A program made the position numbers and the translations under genes. A stretch of 64,000 bases of DNA, taken from the NCBI GenBank assembly GCA_044508625.1, contig JBIQHJ010000011.1, positions 1 through 64,000 of the forward strand, in the 5' to 3' direction. Of this stretch, positions 10,281 to 19,429 are shown one piece after another (the stretch's first letter is position 1; each line of letters opens with the position of its first letter). Below the pieces are notes generated by a model. The model ran no database searches, was not told where the DNA came from, and saw only the letters and a program-made list of their open reading frames with translations. The stretch comes from Castellaniella sp044508625. GTDB lineage: Bacteria > Pseudomonadota > Gammaproteobacteria > Burkholderiales > Burkholderiaceae_B.

Positions 10281-10952
10281 TCACTCGGGCAGGGCGGGCT
10301 CGCGGTTGGGCTCGATCTGGGCGGCGTCCTGGATGTGCCGCATGATCTCGTCGAGGTCGTCGGTGACCAGGATCAGGTCGAGGTCGTAGGGGCTGATCAT
10401 GCCGTTGGACAGGAGCTGGTCGCGGATCCAGTCCATCAGCCCCGACCAGAATTCCACCCCGACCAGGATGATGGGGGCGGGCGGCTGCTTGAGCGTCTGG
10501 ACCAGCGTGATGGCCTCGAAGACCTCGTCCAGCGTGCCGAATCCCCCCGGCAGCACCACGTAGGCCAGGCTGTGCATGAAGAACGAGGCCTTGCGCGAGT
10601 TGAAATACTCGAAGTGCAGGCTGTCGGTCTGGTAGGGGTTGTCGCGTTTCTCGCGGGGCAGGGTGATGTTGAGCCCGACGCTGCGTCCGCCCGCCTCGAA
10701 GGCGCCGCGGTTGGCGGCCTCCATCAGGCCGGGCCCGCCGCCGGCGATCACCGGCAGCCCGAGCTGGGCGATGCGCGCGCCGATCTCCATGCCGAGGTCG
10801 TAGAAAGGATGGCCCCGCGGGATGCGGGCGCTGCCAAAGATGCTGACGCCCAGCCCGATATGGCGAAAAGCCTGAGCAGCCGTCCTCATCTCTGAGATAA
10901 TCGTCTGAATCTGTTGTTCCGCCGATATCCGTGTCGTCTTATTGTTTGCCAT
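10281..10952 (-). CDS. LOG family protein (TIGR00730 Rossmann fold, putative nucleoside monophosphate phosphoribohydrolase)
   Basis: The 223-residue product has both LOG motifs: GGGPGLMEAANRGAF (near residues 73-87) and PGGFGTLDEVFEA (near 132-144). Family members release free cytokinin-like bases from nucleoside 5'-monophosphates; many were misnamed lysine decarboxylases. The start chosen is the ATG at 10952, because the helix EQQIQTIISEMRTAAQAF before the first strand resembles the N-terminal helix of related bacterial LOGs; the next ATG, at 10889, would remove 21 residues. The chosen start codon overlaps the polA start on the other strand by two bases (CATG at 10950-10953). The role in this organism is unknown. 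Confidence 0.83.
   Translation of the reverse strand: MANNKTTRISAEQQIQTIISEMRTAAQAFRHIGLGVSIFGSARIPRGHPFYDLGMEIGARIAQLGLPVIAGGGPGLMEAANRGAFEAGGRSVGLNITLPREKRDNPYQTDSLHFEYFNSRKASFFMHSLAYVVLPGGFGTLDEVFEAITLVQTLKQPPAPIILVGVEFWSGLMDWIRDQLLSNGMISPYDLDLILVTDDLDEIMRHIQDAAQIEPNREPALPE
10896..10901 (+). promoter_or_regulatory. Possible polA -10 element inside the LOG gene
   Basis: GATAAT matches five of six bases of a sigma70 -10 box and lies 49 nt before the polA ATG. No good -35 is visible at 16-18 bp upstream. Because the LOG and polA start codons overlap, any polA promoter must lie within the LOG reading frame, which makes this the best candidate. Confidence 0.3.
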
Positions 10953-13674
10953 GAAAAAAACCTTGTTGCTGGTGGATGGGTCGAGCTATCTGTATCGTGC
11001 CTATCATGCGATGCCCGATTTGCGCAATGCGCGGGGGGAGCCGACCGGGGCCCTGTATGGCGTCATCTCCATGTTAAGGAGACTACTTGAGGATTACAAG
11101 GACAAGGCGGATTATGGCGCATGCGTGTTCGATGCGCCCGGCGGCTCGTTTCGCGAGCAGTTGTATCCCGAATACAAGGCCCACCGTCCCTCCATGCCCG
11201 AGGACCTCCAGGCGCAGATCGCGCCCATCCACGAGGCGGCGGCGGCCCTGGGCTGGACGGTGATCGCCCAGCCGGGCGTCGAGGCCGACGACGTGATCGG
11301 CACCCTGGCGCGGCAGGCGAGCGCCGAGGGCTTCCACACCATCATCTCGACCGGCGACAAGGACCTGGCCCAGCTCGTCGACGAGCATGTCGAGCTCATC
11401 AACACCATGTCGGGCGAGCGCCAGGACATCGAAGGGGTGATGCGCAAGTTCGGCGTCCCGCCCGGGCGCATCGTCGACTTCCTGATGCTGACCGGCGACA
11501 CGGTCGACAACGTGCCCGGCGTCGACAAGGTCGGCCCCAAGACCGCGGCCAAGTGGCTGGCGACCTACGGCGACATCGACACGCTGGTGGCGCACGCCGA
11601 CGAGCTCAACGGAGTGGCCGGGGCCAACCTGCGCGCGGCCCTGCCCCAGTTTCCCATGACCCGCGACCTGCTGACCGTCCGGCTGGACTGCGAGCTGCCG
11701 CCCGAGCTGCGGCCGCAGGCCCTGGGGCTCAGGGCGCCCGACCGGGATACGCTGCTGCGCCTCTACGAGGACTACGGCTTTCGCTCGTGGCTGCGCGAGG
11801 CCACCGGCGACCCGCGGCGCATCCCCGAGCAGGACGCCCGCATGGCCGCCCGGCCCGCCGAGGCGCCGGCCGGGATCGACTACCAGACCGTGCTCGACGT
11901 CGAGGCGCTCGACCGCTGGATCGAGCGCATCCGCGGGGCGGCGCTCACCGCGCTCGACACCGAGACCACCAGCCTGGACCCGATGGCCGCGCGCCTGGTC
12001 GGCCTTTCCCTGTCCGTCGAGGCCGGCCGCGCCTGCTACATCCCCATCGGCCATCGCGGGCCGGATGCGCCCGTGCAGCTCGCCCGCGAGCTGGTCCTCG
12101 AGCGGCTGCGGCCCTGGCTCGAGGATCCCGAGGCGCCCAAGCTGCTGCATCACGCGAAATACGACGCGCACGTCCTGGCCAACGAGGGGGTGGCCCTGCG
12201 CGGCATCCGGCACGACACCATGCTGCAGGCCTACGTGCTCGAATCCCATCGGCGGGTCAACATGCAGGAACTCGGCCAGCGCTGGCTGGGACTGACCGGC
12301 ACGACCTACGAGGACCTGTGCGGCAAGGGCGCCCGGCAGATCGGCTTCGACGAGGTCGACCTCGAGCGCGCGGCGCACTACGCGGCCGAGGACGCGGACT
12401 TCACCATCCGCCTGCACCAGGTCCTCCATCCCAGGATCCAGGCCGACGAGAGGCTCGAGCGCATCTACCGGCTCGAGATCGAGACCTCCGAGGTCCTGAC
12501 CACGATCGAGCGCAACGGCGTGGCCATCGACGCCGGTACCCTGGCCGCGCAGAGCCGCGAGCTCGGCCAGCAGATGATCGTGCTCGAGGGCGAGGCCCAC
12601 GCCCTGGCCGGCCAGCCCTTCAACCTGAACTCGCCCAAGCAGCTCGGCGAGATCCTGTTCCAGCGCATGCACCTCCCGGTGCTGCGCAAGACCGCCAGCG
12701 GCGCGCCCTCGACCGACGAGGACGTGCTGGGCCGCCTGGCGGCGGACTACCCGCTGCCCCGCCTGCTGCTCGAATACCGCAGCCTGGCCAAGCTCAAGTC
12801 CACCTACACCGACAAGCTGCCGCGCATGGTCGATCCCCGCAGCGGGCGGGTGCACACCCGCTACGCCCAGGCGGCGGTCGTCACCGGGCGCCTCGCCTCC
12901 TCGGATCCCAACCTGCAGAACATCCCCGTGCGCACGGCCGAGGGGCGCCGCGTGCGCGCCGCCTTCGTGTCCAGCCTGGGGCGCATCGTATCGGCCGACT
13001 ACTCGCAGATCGAGCTGCGCGTCATGGCGCACGTCTCGGGCGACGAAAACCTCCAGCGGGCCTTCGCCGAGGGGCTGGACATCCACCGCGCGACGGCGGC
13101 GGAGGTGTTCGGCCTGCCCCTGGCCGAGGTCGGCCCCGACCAGCGCCGGGCCGCCAAGACCATCAATTTCGGGCTGATCTACGGCATGGGCGAATTCGGC
13201 CTGGCCTCCAACCTCGGCATCACGCGCGCCGCGGCCAAGGCCTACATCGACCGCTACTTCATGCGCTACCCGGGCGTGGCGCGCTACATGGACGACATCC
13301 GCAAGCTCGCCCGCGAGCGGGGCTACGTAGAGACCGTGTTCGGGCGCCGGCTGCACTTTCCCGAGCTGTCCTCCGGCGCCAAGGGGCCGCGCGCGGCCGC
13401 GGCCGAGCGCGCCGCTATCAACGCGCCGATACAGGGCACGGCCGCCGACCTGATCAAGATGGCCATGGTGGCGGTGCAGCGCTGGCTGAATGACGAGGGC
13501 CTGCGCAGCCTGATGGTGATGCAGGTGCACGACGAGCTGGTGTTCGACGCGGCCGAGGACGAGGTCGAGCGGCTGCGCGCCCGGGTCCCCGCCCTGATGG
13601 CCGGGGTGGCCGAGTTGTCCGTGCCCCTGGTGGCCGAGGTCGGGGTGGGGGCGAACTGGGGCGAGGCGCACTGA
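10951..13674 (+). CDS. polA: DNA polymerase I
   Basis: DNA polymerase I fills Okazaki and repair gaps. The 907-residue protein has all three domains: an N-terminal 5'-3' exonuclease (starts KKTLLLVDGSSYLYRAYHAMPDL; DDVIGTLA and STGDKDLAQLV; about 1-290), a 3'-5' proofreading domain with an intact DTETTSLDP motif (near residue 335), and the polymerase domain with SADYSQIELRV, the RRAAKTINFGLIYGMG O-helix and VHDELVFD. The ATG at 10951 gives the standard N-terminus; an in-frame TTG at 10942 would add three residues. No strong Shine-Dalgarno is present, and the divergent LOG gene starts in the same four bases. Confidence 0.97.
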   Translation: MKKTLLLVDGSSYLYRAYHAMPDLRNARGEPTGALYGVISMLRRLLEDYKDKADYGACVFDAPGGSFREQLYPEYKAHRPSMPEDLQAQIAPIHEAAAALGWTVIAQPGVEADDVIGTLARQASAEGFHTIISTGDKDLAQLVDEHVELINTMSGERQDIEGVMRKFGVPPGRIVDFLMLTGDTVDNVPGVDKVGPKTAAKWLATYGDIDTLVAHADELNGVAGANLRAALPQFPMTRDLLTVRLDCELPPELRPQALGLRAPDRDTLLRLYEDYGFRSWLREATGDPRRIPEQDARMAARPAEAPAGIDYQTVLDVEALDRWIERIRGAALTALDTETTSLDPMAARLVGLSLSVEAGRACYIPIGHRGPDAPVQLARELVLERLRPWLEDPEAPKLLHHAKYDAHVLANEGVALRGIRHDTMLQAYVLESHRRVNMQELGQRWLGLTGTTYEDLCGKGARQIGFDEVDLERAAHYAAEDADFTIRLHQVLHPRIQADERLERIYRLEIETSEVLTTIERNGVAIDAGTLAAQSRELGQQMIVLEGEAHALAGQPFNLNSPKQLGEILFQRMHLPVLRKTASGAPSTDEDVLGRLAADYPLPRLLLEYRSLAKLKSTYTDKLPRMVDPRSGRVHTRYAQAAVVTGRLASSDPNLQNIPVRTAEGRRVRAAFVSSLGRIVSADYSQIELRVMAHVSGDENLQRAFAEGLDIHRATAAEVFGLPLAEVGPDQRRAAKTINFGLIYGMGEFGLASNLGITRAAAKAYIDRYFMRYPGVARYMDDIRKLARERGYVETVFGRRLHFPELSSGAKGPRAAAAERAAINAPIQGTAADLIKMAMVAVQRWLNDEGLRSLMVMQVHDELVFDAAEDEVERLRARVPALMAGVAELSVPLVAEVGVGANWGEAH

Positions 13675-13710
13675 GCCGAGGCGCACCGAGCGCGGCGCCC
13701 ATCCCCGGGC

Positions 13711-15372
13711 TCAGGGCGCGGGGTCGCGCAGGCGGTTGGGGCGCAGCTCGCCGTGGCGCTCGAGGACGGGATAGGCCGAGGCGTTGACCAGGTAGGCGTT
13801 CACGCTGCCGGCGTCGCGCAGGATGTCGAGGTAAAAGGCGCCGACCTCGGCGGCCTCGAGGCGCCCCGCCTGGATGCGCTCGATGTGGCGCTGGGCCGCC
13901 TCGGCCTCGAGCGCGCGGAAATAATCCTTTTCATAGGCCAGGCGCCGCGCGGTCTCGCGGTCGCCCGAGACGAACAGCGCGGCGGCCTGCTGCAGGTTGC
14001 GCCGCAGGCGCTCGAGGACGGCGTCCAGTTCCTGGCGCTGCGCGGCATCGAGGACCCAGTGCTTCCTGCGCAACTGCGCGGCGTGGCCGAGCAGGCCCAT
14101 CCCCGACAGGCTGGCGGCGTGGGAGATGTTCATGGCAAAGGTCAGGATCGCCTTGAGGTACTGCTGGTCGTCCTGGCTGAGGGTTTCCTGGTCGAGCTTG
14201 GCCAGGTAGCCGGTGATCGACTGGTCGACCTGGTCGATGGCGCCGTTCAGGTAGCGGGCGTGGCTGCCGGCCTGGACGTTCTCGTTCAGCAGGGCCTCGC
14301 GCGTGGATTTCAGGGATTCCTGCAGCAGGTCGGTCAGCCGCAGGGCCTCGCGCGCGGCCTGGCCCAGCGCCACCGCCGGCACCTCGCGGGCCGAGGCCTC
14401 GAGGTAGATCGGGCGCGCCGGATCGTTGGGATCGCTGCGCTGCGGCAGCAGGCGCGTCAGCAGCCGCGCGTAGGGGTGCAGCAGCGGCAGGAAGCACGCG
14501 GCGGCCAGCACGTTGAACAGCACGTGGAAATTGGCCACCGCGTGGGCCGCGTCGCTGCCGAGCAGGCCCATGAGCCGGGGGGCCCAGGGCAGCGCCGCGA
14601 GGCCCAGCAGGCAGCCGGCCACGCGGGTGCCGAGATTGCCCAGGGGCAGGCGGCGCGAGGCGGGATTGTTGTCGCTGACGCCCTCGAGCACGGGGTTGAT
14701 GGCGGTGCCCAGGTTGGCGCCCAGGACCAGCGCGTAGGCGAGCGCGGGCTGCGCCAGCCCGTGGTGCGCCAGCGACATGATGAGGATCACGACGGCCACG
14801 CTGGAGTGCGAGGCCCAGGCCAGGGCGGCGCTGGCGACCAGGGCCAGCACCGGGGTCTGCTCGAGGGCCTCCAGGGCCAGGGCGAGCAGCGGGGCGTTCT
14901 GAAGGGGCTCGAACATCGAGACGAGCCGGTCGAGGGCGAGCAGCAGCAGGCCCAGCCCCACCAGCGCCCGGCCCAGGTCGCGGGCGCGCCCCGGCATGTA
15001 GTGGCGGAACATCCAGACGCCCACGAGGATGAGGCCGGGGGCGAGGAAGGTCGGGTTGAAGGACAGCACCTGCACGATCAGCGTGGTGCCGACGTTGGCG
15101 CCCAGCATGGCGGCCAGCCCCGGCGCCAGGGCCACGAAGCCGCTGGAGGCCAGGCCGGCGATCATCAGGCCCGTGGCCGTGCTGCTCTGGATGGCGGCGG
15201 TGATCGCCAGCCCCGAGAGAAAGGCGCGCGGGGCGTCGCCCAGGGCGCGGGCGAGCCATATTCCCAGCGCCTTGCCGTAGGCGCGCTGGACGCCGGTCTG
15301 CACCATGTGCACGCCCCACAGGAGCAGTGCGACATAGCCGCCGAAGTTGAGGATGACCTGGATTTCCTTCAT
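13711..15372 (-). CDS. Na/Pi cotransporter family protein with PhoU-like C-terminal domain
   Basis: An inner-membrane phosphate transporter-like protein of 553 residues. Residues 1-320 contain two inverted Na/Pi-cotransporter repeats with about eight hydrophobic segments and the paired QSSTATGLMIAGL and SHSSVAVVILIMSL motifs, the QSSS-type signature of the SLC34/NptA family. The cytoplasmic C-terminus (about 350-553) is helical and PhoU-like. The frame is open 138 nt further upstream, but the upstream part is Arg/Pro-rich without family similarity; the ATG at 15372 gives MKEIQVILNFGGYVALLLWG, the usual N-terminus. It is convergent with polA and downstream of htpX. Confidence 0.87.
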   Translation of the reverse strand: MKEIQVILNFGGYVALLLWGVHMVQTGVQRAYGKALGIWLARALGDAPRAFLSGLAITAAIQSSTATGLMIAGLASSGFVALAPGLAAMLGANVGTTLIVQVLSFNPTFLAPGLILVGVWMFRHYMPGRARDLGRALVGLGLLLLALDRLVSMFEPLQNAPLLALALEALEQTPVLALVASAALAWASHSSVAVVILIMSLAHHGLAQPALAYALVLGANLGTAINPVLEGVSDNNPASRRLPLGNLGTRVAGCLLGLAALPWAPRLMGLLGSDAAHAVANFHVLFNVLAAACFLPLLHPYARLLTRLLPQRSDPNDPARPIYLEASAREVPAVALGQAAREALRLTDLLQESLKSTREALLNENVQAGSHARYLNGAIDQVDQSITGYLAKLDQETLSQDDQQYLKAILTFAMNISHAASLSGMGLLGHAAQLRRKHWVLDAAQRQELDAVLERLRRNLQQAAALFVSGDRETARRLAYEKDYFRALEAEAAQRHIERIQAGRLEAAEVGAFYLDILRDAGSVNAYLVNASAYPVLERHGELRPNRLRDPAP

Positions 15373-15448
15373 CGTGCGCGGGAGGCGGGGACGCCCGTCC
15401 GGGAGGGTCGGCCGGCCATCCCCGCCTCGCTCCGGCGGCTCGCGCCGC

Positions 15449-16327
15449 CTATTGCCGGCCCAGTTGGCGCAGCGCCTCGATGCGGGCCTCGATGGGAGGA
15501 TGCGAGGCAAAGAGGGCGCCGATCGCGTTGCCCGAGATGCCCGAGGCCTGGAACGACTTGGGCAGCTCGCCCGGCTGCATCCCGCCCAGGCGGGCGAGCG
15601 CGTGGATCATCGGCTCGCGCGCGCCCAGCAGGCGGGCCGATCCGGCGTCGGCGCGGAACTCGCGCCGGCGCGAGAACCAGGCCACGATGATGGAGGCGAG
15701 GACGCCGAAGAATATCTCGCAGACGATGACGGTGAGGTAGTAGCCCATCCCCACGTCCCGGTCGTTCTTGAGGATGGCGCGGTCGACGAAGTAGCCGACG
15801 ATGCGCGAGAGGAATATCACGAAGGTGTTGACCACGCCCTGGATCAGGGTCAGGGTCACCATGTCGCCGTTGGCGATGTGGGCGACCTCGTGGCCCAGCA
15901 CCGCCGTGACCTCCTCCTCGGTCATGGAGGACAGCAGGCCGGTCGAGACTGCCACCAGCGAGTCGTTGCGGAAGGCCCCCGTGGCGAAGGCGTTGGGCTC
16001 GCCCTCGTAGATGGCGACCTCGGGGCGGCCGATGCCGGCGCGGTCGGCGAGCTGGTGCACCGTGTCGACCAGCCAGGCCTCGCGGGCGTTGCGCGGCGCG
16101 CGCGGGTCGATCACGTGGGCGCCGGTGCTCATTTTCGCCATCCATTTGCTGGTCAGCAGCGAGATGAACGCGCCCACGAAGCCGACCAGGCCGGAAAAGA
16201 TCAGCAACTGGGTCGGATCGATGCCGTTGGCGGTGAGGTAGCGGCCGACCCCCAGGATGTTCATGGTGATGCTGAGCACCAGCATGACCGCCAGGTTGGT
16301 GGCCAGGAACAGGATGATTCTTTTCAT
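15449..16327 (-). CDS. htpX: Membrane protease HtpX
   Basis: HtpX is an inner-membrane M48 zinc metalloprotease that degrades misfolded membrane proteins. The 292-residue product has two N-terminal hydrophobic segments (residues 4-24 and 36-58), the catalytic motif LGHEVAHIANGD (HExxH), two further hydrophobic segments after it, and the zinc-ligand region EFRADAGSARLLG. The frame remains open upstream into the divergent transporter gene, but the ATG at 16327 yields the standard MKRIILFLATNLAVM start. The 91-bp divergent spacer to the DMT gene holds the likely promoter; I could not find a convincing sigma32 (heat-shock) site in it. Confidence 0.95.
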   Translation of the reverse strand: MKRIILFLATNLAVMLVLSITMNILGVGRYLTANGIDPTQLLIFSGLVGFVGAFISLLTSKWMAKMSTGAHVIDPRAPRNAREAWLVDTVHQLADRAGIGRPEVAIYEGEPNAFATGAFRNDSLVAVSTGLLSSMTEEEVTAVLGHEVAHIANGDMVTLTLIQGVVNTFVIFLSRIVGYFVDRAILKNDRDVGMGYYLTVIVCEIFFGVLASIIVAWFSRRREFRADAGSARLLGAREPMIHALARLGGMQPGELPKSFQASGISGNAIGALFASHPPIEARIEALRQLGRQ

Positions 16328-16371
16328 GAAATTGAACCCCGCGGGAAAACGATGACGCGATAGCCAAAGTG

Positions 16372-16377
16372 TATAGT
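16372..16377 (+). promoter_or_regulatory. Possible -10 element in the htpX/DMT divergent spacer
   Basis: TATAGT (five of six matches to TATAAT) lies 41 nt upstream of the DMT exporter ATG. The reverse strand of the same stretch reads TACTAT and TATACA, so it could also serve htpX. No strong -35 is visible for either direction. Confidence 0.33.
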
Positions 16378-16418
16378 ATCGACTTCCTGGTTTGTGTTCT
16401 CCGCGACGTACGACGAGC

Positions 16419-17324
16419 ATGCAGTCATTGTGGATGTTGTTGGCGTGCGCCATGTTCGCGATCATGGGCGCGTTTGTGAAAGTGGCTGCGGACCTGGGCG
16501 CGAGCCTGCCCGAGATCGTCCTCTTTCGCGGGATCCCCTCCGTGCTGCTGCTGCTCGTCTGGGCGCGGGCCACCCGGCGCACCCTGCGGCCCCATAGCTG
16601 GCGCCTGCACGTCTGGCGCAATGTCAGCGGCATCGCCTCCATGTGGCTGGGTTTTTTCGCGCTGTCACACCTGCCGCTGCCCACCGCCATCAGCCTGAAC
16701 TACACCGCGCCGCTGTTCATCGCCGGCTGGATGCTCGTCTGGGGCGGATCCCAGCGCGATCCCGTGCGCATCCTGGCGGTGCTGGCCGGCTTCCTCGGGG
16801 TGCTGGGCGTGCTGCGCCCCAGCATCGAGCGCGACCAGTGGTTCGCCGCGCTGATGGGGCTGGGCGCGGGCGCGCTGGCGGCGGTGGCCATGATGCAGAT
16901 CCGCCAGCTCGGCCGGCTGGGCGAGCCCGAGTGGCGCACAGTGCTGCTGTTTTCCATCGGCGTGTGCGCGAGCGGGCTGGCGGGGCAGGGGATGCTGGGC
17001 TGGCGCATGCCGGACGCGCCGACGGTGGGCGCGCTGGCCGCCCTGGGCAGCGCCGGCCTGGTCGGGCAGCTCGCCATGACCCGGGCCTTCGGCCTGGGCT
17101 CGACGCTGTTGACGGCGGCGCTGCAGTACACCACCATCATCTTTGCCGCCCTGATCGGGGTCGTGTTCTGGGGCGACCGTCCCGCGATCCTCGCCTGGGC
17201 CGGCATGGCCCTGATCATCGGGTCGGGCCTGCTGTCGATCTGGCGCACGTACACCGAAGGGCGGATCCTGCGCGGTGCCGGATCGTCCCCATCCACGACC
17301 GCCCAGGAGGTGCGACAGCCATGA
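16419..17324 (+). CDS. DMT superfamily (EamA) exporter
   Basis: A 301-residue inner-membrane protein with about ten hydrophobic segments arranged as two five-helix EamA repeats; it starts MQSLWMLLACAMFAIMGAFVK and has the repeat signatures PTAISLNYTAPLF and TALQYTTIIFAALIG. EamA proteins export metabolites such as amino acids or nucleobases; this one resembles the RhaT/YdcZ-like drug/metabolite group but its substrate is unknown. The ATG at 16419 is chosen over an in-frame TTG at 16392, which would add nine polar residues ahead of the first helix. Its stop overlaps the sulfurtransferase start by four bases. Confidence 0.86.
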   Translation: MQSLWMLLACAMFAIMGAFVKVAADLGASLPEIVLFRGIPSVLLLLVWARATRRTLRPHSWRLHVWRNVSGIASMWLGFFALSHLPLPTAISLNYTAPLFIAGWMLVWGGSQRDPVRILAVLAGFLGVLGVLRPSIERDQWFAALMGLGAGALAAVAMMQIRQLGRLGEPEWRTVLLFSIGVCASGLAGQGMLGWRMPDAPTVGALAALGSAGLVGQLAMTRAFGLGSTLLTAALQYTTIIFAALIGVVFWGDRPAILAWAGMALIIGSGLLSIWRTYTEGRILRGAGSSPSTTAQEVRQP

Positions 17325-18187
17325 AAGCCCTATTGATCCAAGCCGACGAGCTGCGCGAGCGGCTGGCCAGGCCCGGCTGCCTGGTGTTCGACGTCCGCCA
17401 CGACCTGGCCGACCACGCGGCGGGCCGGCGGGCCTACGAGGCCGGGCACATCCCCGGGGCGCTCCATCTCGACACCGAGGACCAGCTCAGCGCGCCGCGC
17501 ACGGGCCGCAACGGCCGGCATCCGCTGCCCGAGCGCGGCGAGTTCGCCGCCCTGATGCGCTCGCAGGGCCTGACGGCGCGCTCCGACGTGGTGGTCTACG
17601 ACGGCGGCAACGGCATGTTCGCCGTCCGCCTGTGGTGGATGCTGCGCTGGCTGGGGCACGAGTCCGTGGCGGTGCTCGACGGCGGCTGGGCGGCGTGGCT
17701 GGCCGCGGGGGGAGAGTCCCAGGCGGGCTGGCGGGATCCGGCCCTCAGCGAGGCCCAGGCCATCCAGGCGACGGTGCTCTCGGGCAAGCCCTCGATGCCC
17801 CTGGTGGATGCGCGCTCGGTGCTGGCGAATCTCGACGAGCCGCGCTTCACCGTGCTGGACGCGCGGGCCGCCGATCGCTTCAGCGGCGAGGCCGAGACCA
17901 TCGATCCGGTGGGCGGGCACATCCCGGGCGCGCTGAACCGCCCCTTCCAGGATAATCTCGGCCCCGACGGGCGCTTCAAGCCGGCGGCGATCCTGCGCGC
18001 CGAGTTCGAGGCCCTGCTGGGCGACCGCCTGGACCGCGGCGTGGTCCACCAGTGCGGCTCGGGCATCACGGCCTGCCACAACCTGTTTGCCATGGAGCTC
18101 GCCGGCCTGCGGGGCTCGGCCCTGTATCCCGGCTCATGGAGCGAATGGTGCTGCGATCCCGCGCGCCCCGTGGCCCGGGGCGCGTGA
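17321..18187 (+). CDS. sseA: 3-mercaptopyruvate/thiosulfate sulfurtransferase
   Basis: A two-domain rhodanese of 288 residues that moves sulfane sulfur from 3-mercaptopyruvate or thiosulfate to an acceptor. The N-terminal rhodanese domain (about 1-140) has no catalytic cysteine (loop YDGGNGMFA), as in all tandem rhodaneses. The C-terminal domain carries the active-site loop QCGSGITACHN. CGSGxTA loops are characteristic of mercaptopyruvate sulfurtransferases rather than thiosulfate enzymes (CRxGxx), so the SseA call is favoured. It overlaps the upstream DMT gene by 4 bp (ATGA) and is convergent with the Rieske gene, 7 nt away. Confidence 0.88.
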   Translation: MKALLIQADELRERLARPGCLVFDVRHDLADHAAGRRAYEAGHIPGALHLDTEDQLSAPRTGRNGRHPLPERGEFAALMRSQGLTARSDVVVYDGGNGMFAVRLWWMLRWLGHESVAVLDGGWAAWLAAGGESQAGWRDPALSEAQAIQATVLSGKPSMPLVDARSVLANLDEPRFTVLDARAADRFSGEAETIDPVGGHIPGALNRPFQDNLGPDGRFKPAAILRAEFEALLGDRLDRGVVHQCGSGITACHNLFAMELAGLRGSALYPGSWSEWCCDPARPVARGA

Positions 18188-18194
18188 GCGGGAT

Positions 18195-19328
18195 TCACTC
18201 GTCCATCATGCGGCGATACCAGGCGTGGAAGTGCTCCATGCCGTCCTCGAGGGGGCTCTGGTAGGGGCCCGCCTCGTCGGCGCCGCGGCGCATGAGCGCC
18301 AGGCGCCCCGCGTCCATGCGCTCGCCGATCTCGTCGTCCTCGATGGCGGTCTCCATGTAGGCCGCGCGCTGCGCCTCGATGAACTCGCGCTCGAAGGCGA
18401 CGATGTCCTCGGGGTAGTAGAACTCGATGATGTTGACGGTCTCGCGGGGGCTCACCGGGTGCAGCGTCGACAGGACCAGGACGTGGGGATAGACCTCGAT
18501 CATGTGGGTGGGAAAGTACGTCACCCAGATGGCGCCGAATTCCGGCGCGACGCCCGAGCGGTACTGCAGCAGGCGGTCGTGCCACTGGCCGTAGACGTCG
18601 GTGCCGGGCTGGCCCAGCGCCTGGTGGATGCCCACGCGCTGCATGCTGTGGAACTCGCCGAAGTCCCAGGCCAGGTCGTCGCAGGTGACGAAGCGCCCCA
18701 GGCCCGGATGGAAGGGGCCGACGTGGTAGTCCTCGAGGTAGACCTCGATGAAGGTCTTCCAGTTGTAGTGGCAGCGATGCACCTCGACGTGGTCCAGGAC
18801 GTAGTCCGAGAAATCGAAGGCCGGCGACTCGAAGACCGCGCCGAGGTCGGCCAGCGGGTCGCGCGGGCCCTCGAACAGCAGGCCGTGGCAGTCGCGCAGC
18901 GGGTATTCCTGGAGGTGCAGCCCGGGGTTTTCGGGGAACAGCGGCGCGCCCAGCAGCCGGCCGCGCGGGTCGTAGGTCCAGCGATGGATGGGGCACACGA
19001 TGTTGCCGCCGGTGGCGCACAGCGAGCCGCTGGCGCAGGCCGGGTCCTCGCCGCGCTGGGCGCCCAGCATGAGGGCCTGGCGGTGGCGGCAGACGTTGGA
19101 CAGCAGGCGCACGCCCTGCGCATCGCGCAGCAGCACCCGGCCGCCGCCCTCGTGGACGAGCGTGCGCCAGTCCCCCGGCTCGGGAACCATCTTCTGGTGG
19201 CCGACGTAGAGGGCGCTGCGTGCGAATATCCTGGCGCGTTCGCGTTCGAGGACCGCCTCGTCGAAGTAGCAATGGGCGGATAGCTGAGTCACGGCGTCGA
19301 CCGTGGGTTGACCGAGTGGATTGGCCAT
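18195..19328 (-). CDS. Rieske non-heme iron oxygenase alpha subunit-like protein
   Basis: A 377-residue protein of the aromatic ring-hydroxylating oxygenase large-subunit family. The Rieske [2Fe-2S] ligands are CRH and CPIH (near residues 81 and 112), but the spacer between them is about 29 residues, longer than the usual 15-17, and contains two extra cysteines (PACASGSLCATGG). The mononuclear-iron domain has the EDYHVGPFHPG motif in the NWKTFIEVYLEDYH context. No ferredoxin or reductase gene is adjacent, so the electron donor and substrate are unknown. The frame extends upstream, but the ATG at 19328 gives a sensible start; it is divergent from xseB. Confidence 0.85.
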   Translation of the reverse strand: MANPLGQPTVDAVTQLSAHCYFDEAVLERERARIFARSALYVGHQKMVPEPGDWRTLVHEGGGRVLLRDAQGVRLLSNVCRHRQALMLGAQRGEDPACASGSLCATGGNIVCPIHRWTYDPRGRLLGAPLFPENPGLHLQEYPLRDCHGLLFEGPRDPLADLGAVFESPAFDFSDYVLDHVEVHRCHYNWKTFIEVYLEDYHVGPFHPGLGRFVTCDDLAWDFGEFHSMQRVGIHQALGQPGTDVYGQWHDRLLQYRSGVAPEFGAIWVTYFPTHMIEVYPHVLVLSTLHPVSPRETVNIIEFYYPEDIVAFEREFIEAQRAAYMETAIEDDEIGERMDAGRLALMRRGADEAGPYQSPLEDGMEHFHAWYRRMMDE

Positions 19329-19429
19329 GATTCCCCCCGCAAAGATGAAAACGGTCGCCAGGCCGCCGGGGCCGCGCCGCTGCGAAGAAAAAATCGGAGT
19401 GACCGGAGGTTTTCCGAAAAAGGTCCGAA

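Noticed and set aside
13373..13376. Programmed frameshift or fusion between polA and neighbouring genes
   Set aside because: polA has a single intact frame from 10951 to 13674 with all domains present.
11083..13686. Long open frame (867 codons) antisense to polA
   Set aside because: It is rich in His/Gln/Gly/Leu typical of antisense GC-rich coding DNA, matches no family, and lies opposite a certain gene.
15434..15449. Terminator hairpin GGCGGC/GCCGCC after htpX
   Set aside because: Only a 6-bp stem overlapping the stop codon, with no T-run; short GC palindromes like this are frequent in this DNA.
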